A stretch of DNA of 64,000 nt from Belliella kenyensis (GTDB taxonomy: Bacteria; Bacteroidota; Bacteroidia; Cytophagales; Cyclobacteriaceae). The DNA lies in assembly GCF_022549675.1 (NCBI RefSeq), contig NZ_JAKZGR010000017.1, positions 31,237 through 95,236 of the forward strand, given 5' to 3'. The position numbers were made by a program, and so were the translations under genes. The notes beneath the pieces were generated by a model. The model saw only the letters and a program-made list of their open reading frames with translations, was not told the DNA's origin and ran no database searches. Below, piece by piece: positions 8,208-19,896 of the stretch (its first letter is position 1; the number at the start of each line of letters is the position of its first letter).

Positions 8208-9641
8208 ATGAAAATCAGTATAAAGAAATCCCTATCCGATCTACAAGGTCTGATAATTTTACCATTTTTTGAAAGTGAAAATGAGGTCAAATTGCCAGAG
8301 AACCTCAGCCACAGTACCATTTCTTCTAGAGTATTCAATGGGAAAAAGGACAGTATTTACATGCTTGAAGATGAAAAAAACTTACTTTTTTTCATTGGTC
8401 TAGGTAATTCAGATGCTACTTTCAAAAGTATTCAAACAGCTTTTAGAAGAGTGACTGCCAAGCATGAATCTATTTTCGAAGAGGATTTTAACATCATTTT
8501 CTCGAACGATTTTTCTAACGAACACATACAAGCAGCTATTACGGGGTTGAAGCTCGGCACCTATAGACTTTCGCATTTCAAGAGTACTGAAAAAGAAAAA
8601 AAAGATTGGAATAAAATTAATTTGACCCTAATATCAGAGAACTCAAATCTTGAAAAGATTGCTAAAGACAGTATAGCCTTGGCGTCTGCTCAGATAGAAA
8701 CGATGAAGTTGGTAGATCTTCCAGCCAATGAAGTAACTCCTACCTACTTAGCCAACTGGGCACAAGAAAAAAGCAAAGAATTAGGCTTCAAAGTGACCAT
8801 ACTAGAAAGAAAGGAAGCAGAAGAGATTGGCTTACATGCATTCTTGGCTGTAAGTCAAGGAAGCAGTGTCAAAAAATCCCCCAGATTTATCATCGCCGAG
8901 TATAGACATGAACAGGCTAAAAAACACCTTGGATTGGTGGGTAAAGGGGTGACATTCGACACTGGAGGTCTCAACATCAAAACAGCCGGCATGGTGCATA
9001 TGAAGTGTGACATGGGAGGTGCAGCAGCTGTTTTGGGTTCATTTACAGCAGCTGCAAGCTTATCTTTACCTATCAACTTGACAGCAATCGTGCCTTGCGT
9101 AGAAAACAGCATTGACAATGACTCATTTTTACCATCAGATGTCATCAGAAGCTATAGTGGCAAGACCATAGAGGTAATTGATACTGATGCAGAAGGGAGG
9201 CTTATCTTAGCAGATGGATTAAGTTATCTAGTAAAAAATTATAATCCTGATTCAATCATTGATTTGGCTACCCTAACAGGTAGTGCAGTAGGAACATTTG
9301 GGTACGAATGTGCAGCTCTTTTTAGCAAAGATCAATCCTTATCAAGCGCAATTCAAGAGGCAGGCCTGGCAGTCGGTGAAAAAACATGGCCCTTGCCTAT
9401 GTGGGATAGCTACGGCAAAGAAATGGACAGTGAAATTGCAGATATCAAAAACTACCACGGAAAACCATTTGCTGGAGCCATTACAGCTGCTAAATTCCTT
9501 GAAGCATTCACGGACTCCCATGTCTCATGGGCACATATCGATATTGCTGGTACTGCTTTTGGGGATTCGGAATTTGCAAAAACAAAACATGCAACTGCAT
9601 TTGGTGTCCATTTAATTATTAAATTCATCGAAAAATTATAA
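8208..9641 (+). CDS. pepA: Leucyl aminopeptidase, M17 family
   Basis: 477 residues, a usual M17 length. The catalytic domain has GLVGKGVTFDTGGLNIK with metal ligands, MKCDMGGAAAV, and the signature DTDAEGRL at 325-332. It removes N-terminal residues from peptides in the cytosol as a hexamer with two metal ions per subunit. The N-terminal domain is divergent, as normal in the family. It is followed after 3 bases by an ATP-grasp gene, so the two are co-transcribed. Confidence 0.95.
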   Translation: MKISIKKSLSDLQGLIILPFFESENEVKLPENLSHSTISSRVFNGKKDSIYMLEDEKNLLFFIGLGNSDATFKSIQTAFRRVTAKHESIFEEDFNIIFSNDFSNEHIQAAITGLKLGTYRLSHFKSTEKEKKDWNKINLTLISENSNLEKIAKDSIALASAQIETMKLVDLPANEVTPTYLANWAQEKSKELGFKVTILERKEAEEIGLHAFLAVSQGSSVKKSPRFIIAEYRHEQAKKHLGLVGKGVTFDTGGLNIKTAGMVHMKCDMGGAAAVLGSFTAAASLSLPINLTAIVPCVENSIDNDSFLPSDVIRSYSGKTIEVIDTDAEGRLILADGLSYLVKNYNPDSIIDLATLTGSAVGTFGYECAALFSKDQSLSSAIQEAGLAVGEKTWPLPMWDSYGKEMDSEIADIKNYHGKPFAGAITAAKFLEAFTDSHVSWAHIDIAGTAFGDSEFAKTKHATAFGVHLIIKFIEKL

Positions 9642-9644
9642 GCT

Positions 9645-10862
9645 ATGCAATCTAATTCAAAAACTTTTATTTGCTTGTCCAACTACTTTAAGGGCAAAGA
9701 TTTCATGATCCAATTGAACAAATTAGGAAATAAAGTATACCTTATCACTACAGAGAGTCTTAAGGATGCAGATTGGCCTCATGAGCATTTGGAGGAAATA
9801 TTTTATATGCCAGGGTTAGATTTGGAATGGAATATGGATCACCTGCTACTTGGAGTGGCTGGATTGATGAAGACCAACAAAATCTCCTCTATCATTGCAC
9901 TAGATGACTATGACGTAGAAAAGGGCACATTTGTAAGAGAAAATCTACGCATACCTGGCATGGGACAGACGACAGGTAGATATTTCAGGGATAAGCTAGC
10001 CATGCGCATGAAAGCAAAAGAAGAAGGCGTATTAGTACCTGAATTTTCTGGACTTTTCAACGATGATGAAATCAACCAATTTGCAGACACAGTAGCTGCT
10101 CCTTGGGTATTGAAGCCCCGATCAGAGGCTTCAGCCAATGGTATCATAAAAGTATATGATAAAGAAAGTCTATGGAAACATATCCATGAGCTCGGTGATC
10201 AACGAATCAAGTACCTCGTAGAACAATTCAAACCCGGAGATGTGTATCATGCAGATGGATTAAATGTAAATGGAAAGGTACTTTCCTGCACTGTCTCTCA
10301 GTATCTTGCTACTCCTATGGAAATATCCCAAGGAGGTGGAGTCTTTAGAAGTGCTAATGTAGCTTATGGTTCTGATGATGACAAAGCCATCCAAAAAGCC
10401 AATAAGGAAGTAATGATGGCTTTCGGCATGAAAAACGGTGCCTCTCATACAGAATTTATAAAAAATAGAGAAGATGGAAAAATGTATTTCCTGGAGACTT
10501 CCAGCCGTGTGGGTGGAGCACATCTTGCCGAAATGGTAGAAGCCGCTACTGGTATCAATCTGTGGGCAGAATGGGCCAAAATCGAAGATTCAATCGCCAA
10601 ATCTTACGAATACAAACTACCAAAGGCTCGAAAAGAATATGCGGGAATAGTACTAACCTTATCAAAGTATGAGCACCCTGATCTATCTGACTTCTCTGAT
10701 GAGGAAATTTGCTTCAGGGTACCTCTCAAATATCACGCAGGAATGATCGTAAGATCTAAAAGCCAAAGTAGAGTTCGAGAACTTCTAGATAATTACGCAG
10801 AAAGATTAAGTGACAATTTCTCCTCTGTAGTTGCCCCTGAAAAACTCACAAAGCTACATTAA
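9645..10862 (+). CDS. ATP-grasp domain protein, substrate unknown
   Basis: 405 residues. The Rossmann-like start (TFICLSNYFKGKDFMIQL) is followed by an ATP-grasp core: the lid segment PWVLKPRSEASANGIIKVY, the hinge YLVEQFKPGDVYHADG, and the metal-binding end HTEFIKN...YFLETSSRVGG. Such enzymes form carbon-nitrogen or carbon-sulfur bonds through acyl phosphates, as in biotin carboxylase or amino-acid ligases. It directly follows pepA, which hints at peptide or amino-acid metabolism, but the substrate cannot be named. Confidence 0.8.
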   Translation: MQSNSKTFICLSNYFKGKDFMIQLNKLGNKVYLITTESLKDADWPHEHLEEIFYMPGLDLEWNMDHLLLGVAGLMKTNKISSIIALDDYDVEKGTFVRENLRIPGMGQTTGRYFRDKLAMRMKAKEEGVLVPEFSGLFNDDEINQFADTVAAPWVLKPRSEASANGIIKVYDKESLWKHIHELGDQRIKYLVEQFKPGDVYHADGLNVNGKVLSCTVSQYLATPMEISQGGGVFRSANVAYGSDDDKAIQKANKEVMMAFGMKNGASHTEFIKNREDGKMYFLETSSRVGGAHLAEMVEAATGINLWAEWAKIEDSIAKSYEYKLPKARKEYAGIVLTLSKYEHPDLSDFSDEEICFRVPLKYHAGMIVRSKSQSRVRELLDNYAERLSDNFSSVVAPEKLTKLH

Positions 10863-10914
10863 GAAATAAAATTTCGATTCTTGAGCTAAATCAAGGTATT
10901 TCTAGAAGTATCAT

Positions 10915-10948
10915 AGAGCCAAGGTAAAATATAACTACCTTTGGCTCT
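10915..10948 (+). repeat. Hairpin between the ATP-grasp gene and proC
   Basis: AGAGCCAAGGTA pairs with TACCTTTGGCTCT (one bulge). No T run follows. The right arm contains TACCTTTG (10936-10943), which matches the Bacteroidota -7 box, so the site may be the proC promoter/operator as well as, or instead of, a terminator. Confidence 0.5.
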
Positions 10949-10973
10949 GCTTATAAATTATCTCTCTTAAAAA

Positions 10974-11777
10974 ATGATTCAGCATAAAAAAATAGCCATC
11001 ATTGGGTGTGGCAACTTAGGTACCTCTATTGCTAATGGACTACTAGAGCAGACTGACTTTGCCGCTCAAAACCTCCACATAACCAAAAGGAATCCTAGCA
11101 ATCTTTTATATCTTCAAGACAAAGGTGTCAGAGTCCATAGTGATAATGTAATCGCTGCAAGTGAGTCAGACATTATTATTCTCGGCGTCAAGCCTTATAA
11201 TGTAGCCAGTATTCTTAGGCAAATCAATCCAGCATTAGATCCTAAAAGACATACAATCATTTCATTAGCAACGGGAATCACCTTAGATGAAATGTATGAA
11301 GTCGTAGATCCAAGCATGGTAGTATACCGTGCTATGCCAAATATTGCAGCAGACATAAACGAGTCTATTACTTGCATATGCGGTAGAAATAATACGCTTA
11401 TCGCTGATGAACAAGTTAAAAACTTATTCAATAGTATAGGATTCTCCATCACCATCGACGAAGCCTTGATGGAAGCCGCTACGGTGTTGGGCGCATGTGG
11501 GATTGCCTATGTACTGAGATTTATGAGGGCAATGATACAAGGAGGTATTCAGATAGGCTTCGATGCGAAGACAGCCTCTCTCATCGTAAATCAGACCGTA
11601 AAAGGCGCAGCAGAACTAATGATTCAAAAAGACATGCACCCTGAGCAAGCAATTGACAAAGTAACAACTCCTAAAGGATGTACCATAGTCGGACTTAATG
11701 AAATGGAGCATCAAGGATTTTCTTCTGCCATGGTCAGAGGGGTACTAGCATCTTATCAGAAAATTGCAAAAGATTAA
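10974..11777 (+). CDS. proC: Pyrroline-5-carboxylate reductase
   Basis: 267 residues, the family length. The dinucleotide-binding start IAIIGCGNLGTSIANGLL, the central GVKPYNV and MPNIAADINES blocks, and the C-terminal TTPKGCTIVGLNEMEHQGF signature are all present. It reduces 1-pyrroline-5-carboxylate to proline with NAD(P)H. It is convergent with dinB. Confidence 0.96.
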   Translation: MIQHKKIAIIGCGNLGTSIANGLLEQTDFAAQNLHITKRNPSNLLYLQDKGVRVHSDNVIAASESDIIILGVKPYNVASILRQINPALDPKRHTIISLATGITLDEMYEVVDPSMVVYRAMPNIAADINESITCICGRNNTLIADEQVKNLFNSIGFSITIDEALMEAATVLGACGIAYVLRFMRAMIQGGIQIGFDAKTASLIVNQTVKGAAELMIQKDMHPEQAIDKVTTPKGCTIVGLNEMEHQGFSSAMVRGVLASYQKIAKD

Positions 11778-11920
11778 GTCTGAACTTGAATATGGCACCT
11801 CCTTATTCTGAGCTGAAATTGGCTCTAAATTCATCTCTTACAGAGCACTCTAGCAAGCTAAAATGTAATTTTCAGAATTTTATGAGTACATCATTATGAA
11901 AAAATCCAATCTATCAAATA

Positions 11921-11960
11921 GCCTAAGAACTACTCTTCTAGCCTAAGCACTACTCTTCAA
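11921..11960. repeat. 20-bp tandem duplication at the 3' end of dinB
   Basis: Two adjacent 20-mers beginning GCCTAAG and ending ACTACTCTTC plus two bases differ at only two positions. The second copy contains the dinB stop codon (complement of 11950-11952). Confidence 0.85.
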
Positions 11961-13032
11961 AATCAAGCCATAATTGTTTTCCATAGAGTGCTCTATCCTC
12001 TAGGATATTGAGGTTGGATACACCTATTCCAAAAAGTCTAACAGCCATAGTAAGCGGTGTCTGATTTAGTAATTCAATGACAGTTTCCCATATTTTATCT
12101 TGATTGGGAAATTGCTCAAAACTTTTGCTCCGTGTCTGAAGACTAAAATCTTTATATTTGATCTTCAAAGTAACAGTCCTACCTTGAATCTTAGTCCTTT
12201 CCATTCTTCTTACTAACTCCTGAAATATTTTTTTCAGAGCACTGACAAGTTCATCTTGATTCAATAGATCATTTTCAAAAGTACTTTCAGCACTTAAGGA
12301 TTTTCTTTCTCGATGAGGTTGCACTTCACTATTATGTATTCCACGGACGATGTTGAAAAAATGAAGACCTGACTTACCAAACCTCTTGGTCAAAAATTGC
12401 AAACTATATTCCTTTAAGTCCTTCCCTTGATGGATGCCAAGTTTTTTCATTTTCTCAGCCGTCACCGCGCCGATCCCAAAGAATTTTTCAATTGGCATTT
12501 TTTCTAAAAATGCCTCTGCCTCTTTCGGTAGAATGACAGCCTGACCATTGGGCTTATTGATATCAGATGCTGTTTTTGCCAAAAACTTATTGTAGGAAAT
12601 CCCTGCTGATGCATTCAGTCCCGTGGTTGCTTTGATCTTGTCTCTGATCTCTTGAGCAAGAAGAGAAGCTGAAGGATTACCAAACTTATTCTCTGTCACA
12701 TCCAAAAATGCTTCATCCAATGACAAAGGCTCAACCAAATCAGTATATTCAAAAAATATCTCCCTGATCTGATTAGAAACTTCCTTATACCTTTCAAATC
12801 TTGGTTTGACAAAGATAAGATGTGGACATTTTAAAGCAGCCATCTTTCCTGACATGGCAGATCTGACTCCATACTCTCTCGCTTCATAAGAAGCGGCAGC
12901 TACTACTCCTCTCACTTCATTTCCCCCTACAGCCACTGGCTTACCTCTTAGGTCAGGATTGTCCAGCTGCTCCACCGATGCAAAGAAAGCATCCATATCC
13001 ACATGTATGATCTTCCGAAAGGAGCCCATCAT
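11950..13032 (-). CDS. dinB: DNA polymerase IV (Y family)
   Basis: 360 residues from the ATG at 13032. The catalytic motifs IIHVDMDAFFASVEQL and SLDEAFLDVT supply the metal-binding carboxylates, and GISYNKFLAKTASDINKPNG and FFGIGAVTAEKMKKLGI (HhH) follow. It is an error-prone translesion polymerase. The A of the pabB stop TGA is the first base of this ATG, so the two genes are translationally coupled. The C-terminus (LWLDFEE) lacks an evident beta-clamp-binding tail. Confidence 0.95.
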   Translation of the reverse strand: MMGSFRKIIHVDMDAFFASVEQLDNPDLRGKPVAVGGNEVRGVVAAASYEAREYGVRSAMSGKMAALKCPHLIFVKPRFERYKEVSNQIREIFFEYTDLVEPLSLDEAFLDVTENKFGNPSASLLAQEIRDKIKATTGLNASAGISYNKFLAKTASDINKPNGQAVILPKEAEAFLEKMPIEKFFGIGAVTAEKMKKLGIHQGKDLKEYSLQFLTKRFGKSGLHFFNIVRGIHNSEVQPHRERKSLSAESTFENDLLNQDELVSALKKIFQELVRRMERTKIQGRTVTLKIKYKDFSLQTRSKSFEQFPNQDKIWETVIELLNQTPLTMAVRLFGIGVSNLNILEDRALYGKQLWLDFEE

Positions 13033-14288
13033 CAAAACTCCAACGGTGATTCTAATGTAGAGATGATTGCGCTTGCCTTAAGCATACACTCCTCGTATTC
13101 ATAAGCTGCATCTGCATCGCTTGTGATGGCACTTCCCACTGCAAAATATCCCTTATTGCTATTGCTGTCATAGATGATACTCCTTATGATCACATTCCAA
13201 TCCATATTTCCATCTGGCAAAATATATCCTAAACTTCCTGAAAACCAACCTCTTTTGAAATTTTCATATCGTTCAATGAGCTCCATACACTTGATCTTTG
13301 GTGCACCTGTCATACTTCCCATCGGGAAAGTAGCCGAGAGTATTTGCCTGAAACTTATTGGAAAATTCAATCTAGCACTTACAGTCGAGATCATTTGATG
13401 AACTTTTGGAAATGGATACACTCCAAATAGCTCTTCAACTGCCACGCTTCCAGTTTGGGCTATTTTGGAAAGATCGTTTCGCATCAAGTCTACTATCATT
13501 AGGTTCTCTGCCCTTTCCTTTTCACTAGTGAAAAGTTGAGTTGCTAATTCTTCATCAGTCTGCTTATCATCGCTCCTTCTAATTGTTCCTTTGATAGGTT
13601 GAGCAATTACTTTTTCATTTTCAACTTTGAGAAATCTTTCTGGAGAAGCACAAAGCACATATTTTCCCGCAGCATGAAATAATGCCGAAAAAGGCATGGG
13701 GGAATGACCCACAAGATCAAAATATCCCTGGATAGGATCCCAATTCGCTTCAAACTCAAAGCCCATGCAATAATTCATCTCATAAATATCCCCTTCCAAA
13801 ATATGATTTTTTATTGATTGCACATTATTCTCATACTCTTCTCGAGAAGTCAATTTCTTAATCATAACTGGGTGATTTTGTTTGGGGTTCAATTCCCAGT
13901 TGACAACTTCTTCGTACAAGCGATCAGGGTTAGTAGACATTATGATGACTTGATTCTTTGTGAAAGAAACTGAAATCTCTGGTACAAAAAACAAATCGTC
14001 TGGCAAATCAATCACTGTTCGATTTTCACTACCCAGTTTTTCAATATTATTCTTAAAATCATAGGAAATCAAGCCGATCAATGGATCATTTTTATCTATA
14101 GACGCAATCTCTTCCATAGAAAGCGAGTGGGAAGATGCGTAGAGAACTTCTTGAAACCCACCATAGGGATAGGTTACATCGTGGTTTTGAAAAAGTGCAA
14201 AATGAGAAAAATTGTGGCTTGCCCAATGGACAAATCGCCTTTTTATATTCAAATTATCACTCTCGGAAATTTCATAAGATCGAACCAT
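13032..14288 (-). CDS. pabB: Aminodeoxychorismate synthase component I (anthranilate synthase I family)
   Basis: 418 residues. The chorismate-binding domain is clear: GDIYEMNYCMGFEF, SPERFLKVEN, QPIKGTIRR, MIVDLMRNDLSKIA and the GSMTGAPKIKCMELIERYE signature. It converts chorismate toward 4-amino-4-deoxychorismate for folate synthesis. The N-terminal half is shorter than TrpE, and no trp genes are adjacent, so PabB is preferred over TrpE. The pairing with dinB looks incidental. Confidence 0.88.
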   Translation of the reverse strand: MVRSYEISESDNLNIKRRFVHWASHNFSHFALFQNHDVTYPYGGFQEVLYASSHSLSMEEIASIDKNDPLIGLISYDFKNNIEKLGSENRTVIDLPDDLFFVPEISVSFTKNQVIIMSTNPDRLYEEVVNWELNPKQNHPVMIKKLTSREEYENNVQSIKNHILEGDIYEMNYCMGFEFEANWDPIQGYFDLVGHSPMPFSALFHAAGKYVLCASPERFLKVENEKVIAQPIKGTIRRSDDKQTDEELATQLFTSEKERAENLMIVDLMRNDLSKIAQTGSVAVEELFGVYPFPKVHQMISTVSARLNFPISFRQILSATFPMGSMTGAPKIKCMELIERYENFKRGWFSGSLGYILPDGNMDWNVIIRSIIYDSNSNKGYFAVGSAITSDADAAYEYEECMLKASAIISTLESPLEF

Positions 14289-14312
14289 GAGGCAAAAGTA
14301 AAAATAGAAATG

Positions 14313-14338
14313 AAAAAAGGGAAGCCTATTGGCTTCCC
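14313..14338 (-). terminator. Terminator after the YceI gene (minus strand)
   Basis: GGGAAGCC-TATT-GGCTTCCC is a perfect 8-bp stem; on the minus strand it is followed by six T. It separates the yceI-like gene from pabB. Confidence 0.85.
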
Positions 14339-14379
14339 TCTTCGATCTATTTGTGGGTATGTGACAAATAGAAGTTGGT

Positions 14380-15102
14380 TTAGTTTGCTTTGATATCTAA
14401 TTTCACACTTACAGTGTTGTAAATAAACTGATCCTTGGCTTTGTCAGTTACGCTACTTTCGTCACCGTATGAAAGACCCCAATCAGTTCTGTTGATGTTA
14501 AATCCTGCTTTTGCAGATACTGTACCGTTAGCTACTGATACGACAGCTGGGAACTTGATGTTTTTGTTTTTTCCTCTCATCTTTAAGTTACCAGAAACCC
14601 AATGCGTAGGAGTTCCATCGATCAATTCAGAATCTTTTTTCGGCGTGTTGTCAGTTTTGAACTCTTCCTTATCTTCAATGGAGTCACTGCTACCATACTT
14701 TTCGATGCTAGTGATTTCAAATTCCGCTTCAGGATGATTTTCTGCATCAAAAAAATCCGCTGACTGCAAATGACCATATAGCTTACCGTAGTTTTCGTCT
14801 GACTCTTCAATATCTTCGATTTTCAAACCTGGGATATCGAATACGAATTTCCCACCTGTGATAGCATCGCCATCCACTGTCAATTCACCAGAAGTCACCG
14901 GGATATAACCATAGTGCTCACCTGCTGGCTTATATCCCCTCCAGTTCACTTTTGATGTAGCTGCATCGATAGTCAAAGTAGTCCCTGTAGATTCTCCTAC
15001 TTCTACTGCGTCTGTAGCTTCTACAGTTTCACCTGGCTTGCCACATGATACTGCTATCATTGCTGCTGCAATGAAAAAACCTGTTTGTTTAACTAGTTTC
15101 AT
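14380..15102 (-). CDS. YceI family lipoprotein
   Basis: 240 residues. A lipoprotein signal ends at Cys20 (AVSC). The mature part has the YceI beta-barrel pattern: TSKVNWRGYKPAGEHYGYIPV at the start, ITGGKFVFDIPGLKI, LQSADFFDAENHPEAEF, and FNINRTDWGLSYGD near the end. YceI domains are lipocalin-like and bind isoprenoid-type lipids; the physiological ligand here is unknown. It is monocistronic with a terminator. Confidence 0.92.
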   Translation of the reverse strand: MKLVKQTGFFIAAAMIAVSCGKPGETVEATDAVEVGESTGTTLTIDAATSKVNWRGYKPAGEHYGYIPVTSGELTVDGDAITGGKFVFDIPGLKIEDIEESDENYGKLYGHLQSADFFDAENHPEAEFEITSIEKYGSSDSIEDKEEFKTDNTPKKDSELIDGTPTHWVSGNLKMRGKNKNIKFPAVVSVANGTVSAKAGFNINRTDWGLSYGDESSVTDKAKDQFIYNTVSVKLDIKAN

Positions 15103-15340
15103 AATTGAGTGTTTGATTTTAGTTCTGATTTAATTGTATATACACGAAAACTGATTTTGGATAAAAAAGTTCAAACAAACGCAATAATTTTCAAAAAAAT
15201 GAGCGAACGAATATTGTGTATAAAACACATAAATTTGTAATATTTAGACACAATAAACACATTCATTGGCTCATACGATCAAAAACAAAATAATAAATCA
15301 AGAAAAATGAACTCTATGAACATCTATATAATCTACTTAA
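15103..15340. other. AT-rich divergent gap between yceI and the thi promoter
   Basis: About 240 bases between the divergent yceI-like gene and the thi promoter. It is AT-rich; I see no gene or strong repeat. Confidence 0.5.
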
Positions 15341-15372
15341 TTTGTATTTCAAAAATGTTTTGCATAGGTTTG
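15341..15372 (+). promoter_or_regulatory. Bacteroidota-type promoter of the thi operon
   Basis: TTTG at 15341-15344, a 20-base spacer, then TAGGTTTG at 15365-15372. This matches the -33/-7 consensus TTTG/TAnnTTTG of the phylum. The riboswitch starts a few bases later, so it forms the very 5' end of the transcript. Confidence 0.8.
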
Positions 15373-15374
15373 AA

Positions 15375-15455
15375 TAACTTTAGGGGTGTCCGATACGGAC
15401 TGAGATCATACCCTATGAACCTGATGCAGTTAGTACTGCCGAAGGGAAAAGTGAA
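15375..15455 (+). ncRNA. TPP (THI element) riboswitch
   Basis: The conserved parts occur in order: ACTTTAGGGGTG, CTGAGATCATACCC, GAACCTGATGCAGTTAG and CGAAGGGAAAAGTG, with the P3 stem TCCGATACGGA. It binds thiamine pyrophosphate and should lower expression of the downstream thi genes when the cofactor is plentiful. No T-rich terminator is seen between it and thiS, so translational control is more likely. Confidence 0.95.
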
Positions 15456-15555
15456 ACAATAGCTGGACTTATTAGGTAAGTTCTACTTATTTGTTTTTTG
15501 ATTCGCAGTAGCGACCCACTCCTGAAGTTATATGTTCAATCTAATAGTTTCAAGA

Positions 15556-15759
15556 ATGGATTTTACCGTAAACAGTGAAGCAGTTCACATCTCAGAGACT
15601 TGTACGATCACCCAATTGCTGCAAGATCACCTCAATCAATCTCCCAAAGGAATAGCTATAGCGATCAATCAAACTGTGATTCCTAAAAACGAATGGGATA
15701 ATACAGCAATTTCAGCTGGGGACAACATAATCCTTATCAAAGCCACTCAAGGAGGATAA
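15556..15759 (+). CDS. thiS: Thiamine biosynthesis sulfur carrier ThiS
   Basis: 67 residues from ATG 15556, the normal ThiS length; the upstream start at 15532 adds eight non-conserved residues. It ends in ...KATQGG, the double glycine that is adenylated by ThiF and carries sulfur as a thiocarboxylate for thiazole formation. It is the first gene behind the TPP riboswitch. Confidence 0.95.
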   Translation: MDFTVNSEAVHISETCTITQLLQDHLNQSPKGIAIAINQTVIPKNEWDNTAISAGDNIILIKATQGG

Positions 15760-15830
15760 ACTTCTTTTTGGCTTTTGCGCCCTTAAAATCACCCTTTGCC
15801 GTTCCGACTTTTCTAAAAACGAAAAGTTAG

Positions 15831-17738
<1,908 letters not shown>

Positions 17739-17739
17739 A

Positions 17740-18348
17740 TTGGAACTAATCATCATCTCTTCTCCCCTGCCTGTAGCTCAAGAAGCTGAAGCTATCAATG
17801 AGCTTTTTGACGCAGGCATGGGGGTGTTTCATTTGAGGAAACCTGACTGGAGCTATGAACAAACAGCCAAGCTGTTGACTAATATCAATTCCAAATATCA
17901 CCATCAAATTGCCTTACATCATCACCATGATCTATCAGATGAATTCGAAATCAAAAGACTCCATTTCACGGAGTTGAAAAGAAAAAATACAAGCAAAATA
18001 CATCTAGCCAATTTGAAAAAAATGGGGTTTATTACTTCAACATCAGCTCATCAAATTAGTGATCTGACTGACCTTGTCCCATTTCATTATAAGTTCTACG
18101 GTCCAGTTTTCGACAGCATTTCAAAAAAAGGTTATTTAAGTAAAGTAGGCAAAAACTTTAATTTGGCCAGTCATTTGATAAATACCAAAGTGATTGCCTT
18201 AGGTGGAATTGAATTATCCAATTTATCAATAGTCACATCGATGGGATTTGATGGAATTGCCGTATTAGGAACGATCTGGCAGAAACATGGCAATGATAGA
18301 ATTACCACATTCCAAAAGCTCCAAACTGCCTGTTATGATCAGAGCTAA
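17740..18348 (+). CDS. ThiE/TenI-like TIM-barrel protein (first copy)
   Basis: 202 residues with a TTG start one base after the thiC stop. It has the thiamine-phosphate-synthase barrel: GVFHLRKPDWSYEQT, ITSTSAHQISDL, FYGPVFDSISKKGY and VIALGGIELSNL. Compared with the second copy it lacks a clear N-D-H motif and keeps a GPVFDS loop, which is more like TenI thiazole tautomerases than catalytic ThiE. A tautomerase or divergent ThiE role is inferred. Confidence 0.75.
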   Translation: MELIIISSPLPVAQEAEAINELFDAGMGVFHLRKPDWSYEQTAKLLTNINSKYHHQIALHHHHDLSDEFEIKRLHFTELKRKNTSKIHLANLKKMGFITSTSAHQISDLTDLVPFHYKFYGPVFDSISKKGYLSKVGKNFNLASHLINTKVIALGGIELSNLSIVTSMGFDGIAVLGTIWQKHGNDRITTFQKLQTACYDQS

Positions 18349-18490
18349 AGTGAAAGACTCAGAAGATGACCTCCCTCAATCTATAAAATTTCACATAGGG
18401 TCAAGGGCCTATTTTCCAATTAGGCGATAGAGCAAATAAATCTGGCAAGACATCTTTGCATTTATTAAAAAAAACTAACCAACAATCATT

Positions 18491-19141
18491 ATGATAGCAA
18501 CTAAAAAAATCTCTCAACTCCAATACATCTCTCAAGTCAATCCATTCAAGACCCATCAAGAAGCAATTGAAAATGCGCTATTAGGTGGATGCAAATGGAT
18601 ACAACTTCGAGTCAAAGACCTACCAGAGGAAGAAATCCTAAACATCGCCAAAGATGCAAAAGCCATGTGCATGGTACATGAAGCTGTACTCATCATCAAT
18701 GATCATGTGAAAATAGCCAAAGCCGTCGATGCAGAAGGGGTTCATTTAGGACTGGAGGATATGGGGGTGTCTGAAGCCCGAAAACTGCTTGGAGCTGATA
18801 AGATCATTGGCGCTACTGCTAATACCATAGAACAGATCTCACAGCATGCCCATCATGCTCCTGACTATATAGGCTTAGGTCCATTTAGGTTTACAGTAAC
18901 AAAAAAGAAATTAAGTCCAGTGCTAGGGCTAGAGAGTTATCAAAAGACAATACAGGACCTTAAGAATCTTGATATTAACATACCCATCATAGCTGTCGGC
19001 GGAATCAAATCAACGGATGTTGAGGATTTAATAAAAGCTGGAGTCTATGGAGTAGCTATATCAAGCGATATCAATCAAGCAGAAAAACCTAAGCTTAAAA
19101 TTGAAGAAATCGAAAAATCAATACAAAAATGCTCAAAATAG
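18491..19141 (+). CDS. thiE: Thiamine-phosphate synthase ThiE
   Basis: 216 residues. It joins HMP pyrophosphate and thiazole phosphate. Seen: [59 protein letters not shown] and IIAVGGI, with the diphosphate-binding residues in place. It overlaps thiG by 13 bases. It follows the TenI-like copy after a 142-base gap in which no gene was recognised. Confidence 0.95.
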   Translation: MIATKKISQLQYISQVNPFKTHQEAIENALLGGCKWIQLRVKDLPEEEILNIAKDAKAMCMVHEAVLIINDHVKIAKAVDAEGVHLGLEDMGVSEARKLLGADKIIGATANTIEQISQHAHHAPDYIGLGPFRFTVTKKKLSPVLGLESYQKTIQDLKNLDINIPIIAVGGIKSTDVEDLIKAGVYGVAISSDINQAEKPKLKIEEIEKSIQKCSK

Positions 19142-19896
19142 GAAATTATATATTTGAATCAAGGCTCTTTACAGGAACTGGAAAATATAGCTCCGCTTCT
19201 ATTATGGAAGATTCCATACTGGCATCTGGATCAGAGCTAGTGACTGTGGCCTTGAAAAGGGTAGATTTGAAAAATCAAATACAGGATAATCTCTTACATA
19301 AACTCAACCACCCACATATCAAGCTGCTACCGAATACTTCTGGTGTAAGAAATGCAAAAGAAGCTATTTTTGCTGCCCAGCTTGCAAGGGAAGCTTTAGA
19401 GATTGATTTGATCAAATTGGAAATTCATCCAGACCCAAAATACTTGATGCCAGATCCAATCGAGACCCTCAGGGCTACCGAGGAACTTTCAAAATTAGGA
19501 TTTGTAGTACTTCCTTATATCCATGCCGATCCAGTACTCTGCAAAAGGCTGGAGGAAGTCGGTACTGCCGCTGTCATGCCTTTAGGCTCTCCAATTGGCA
19601 GCAACAAAGGATTGAAAACAATAGATTTTCTCGAAATCATCATTGACCAAAGTAATGTACCTGTGATTGTGGATGCTGGGATAGGAGCTCCATCTGATGC
19701 CTCGAAAGCAATGGAAATTGGAGCTGACGCCGTTTTGGTCAATACTGCAATCGCAGTATCACCAGATCCTATAGCCATGGGAAATGCATTCAAGCTAGCC
19801 GTAGAGGCTGGAAGAATCGCCTTTGAAGCCAAATTAGCTCCTCAACATACAGGAGCCTCTGCAAGTAGTCCCTTAACCTCGTTTTTAGATGACTAG
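19129..19896 (+). CDS. thiG: Thiazole synthase ThiG
   Basis: 255 residues, usual length. Forms the thiazole ring from deoxyxylulose phosphate, ThiS-thiocarboxylate and dehydroglycine. The Schiff-base lysine region [12 protein letters not shown] and the phosphate-binding [35 protein letters not shown] stretches are clear. It overlaps thiE and, by 8 bases, thiH. Confidence 0.97.
   Translation: MLKIGNYIFESRLFTGTGKYSSASIMEDSILASGSELVTVALKRVDLKNQIQDNLLHKLNHPHIKLLPNTSGVRNAKEAIFAAQLAREALEIDLIKLEIHPDPKYLMPDPIETLRATEELSKLGFVVLPYIHADPVLCKRLEEVGTAAVMPLGSPIGSNKGLKTIDFLEIIIDQSNVPVIVDAGIGAPSDASKAMEIGADAVLVNTAIAVSPDPIAMGNAFKLAVEAGRIAFEAKLAPQHTGASASSPLTSFLDD

Noticed and set aside
18349..18490. Possible gene between the two ThiE-like genes
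   Set aside because: No frame of useful length with coding character.
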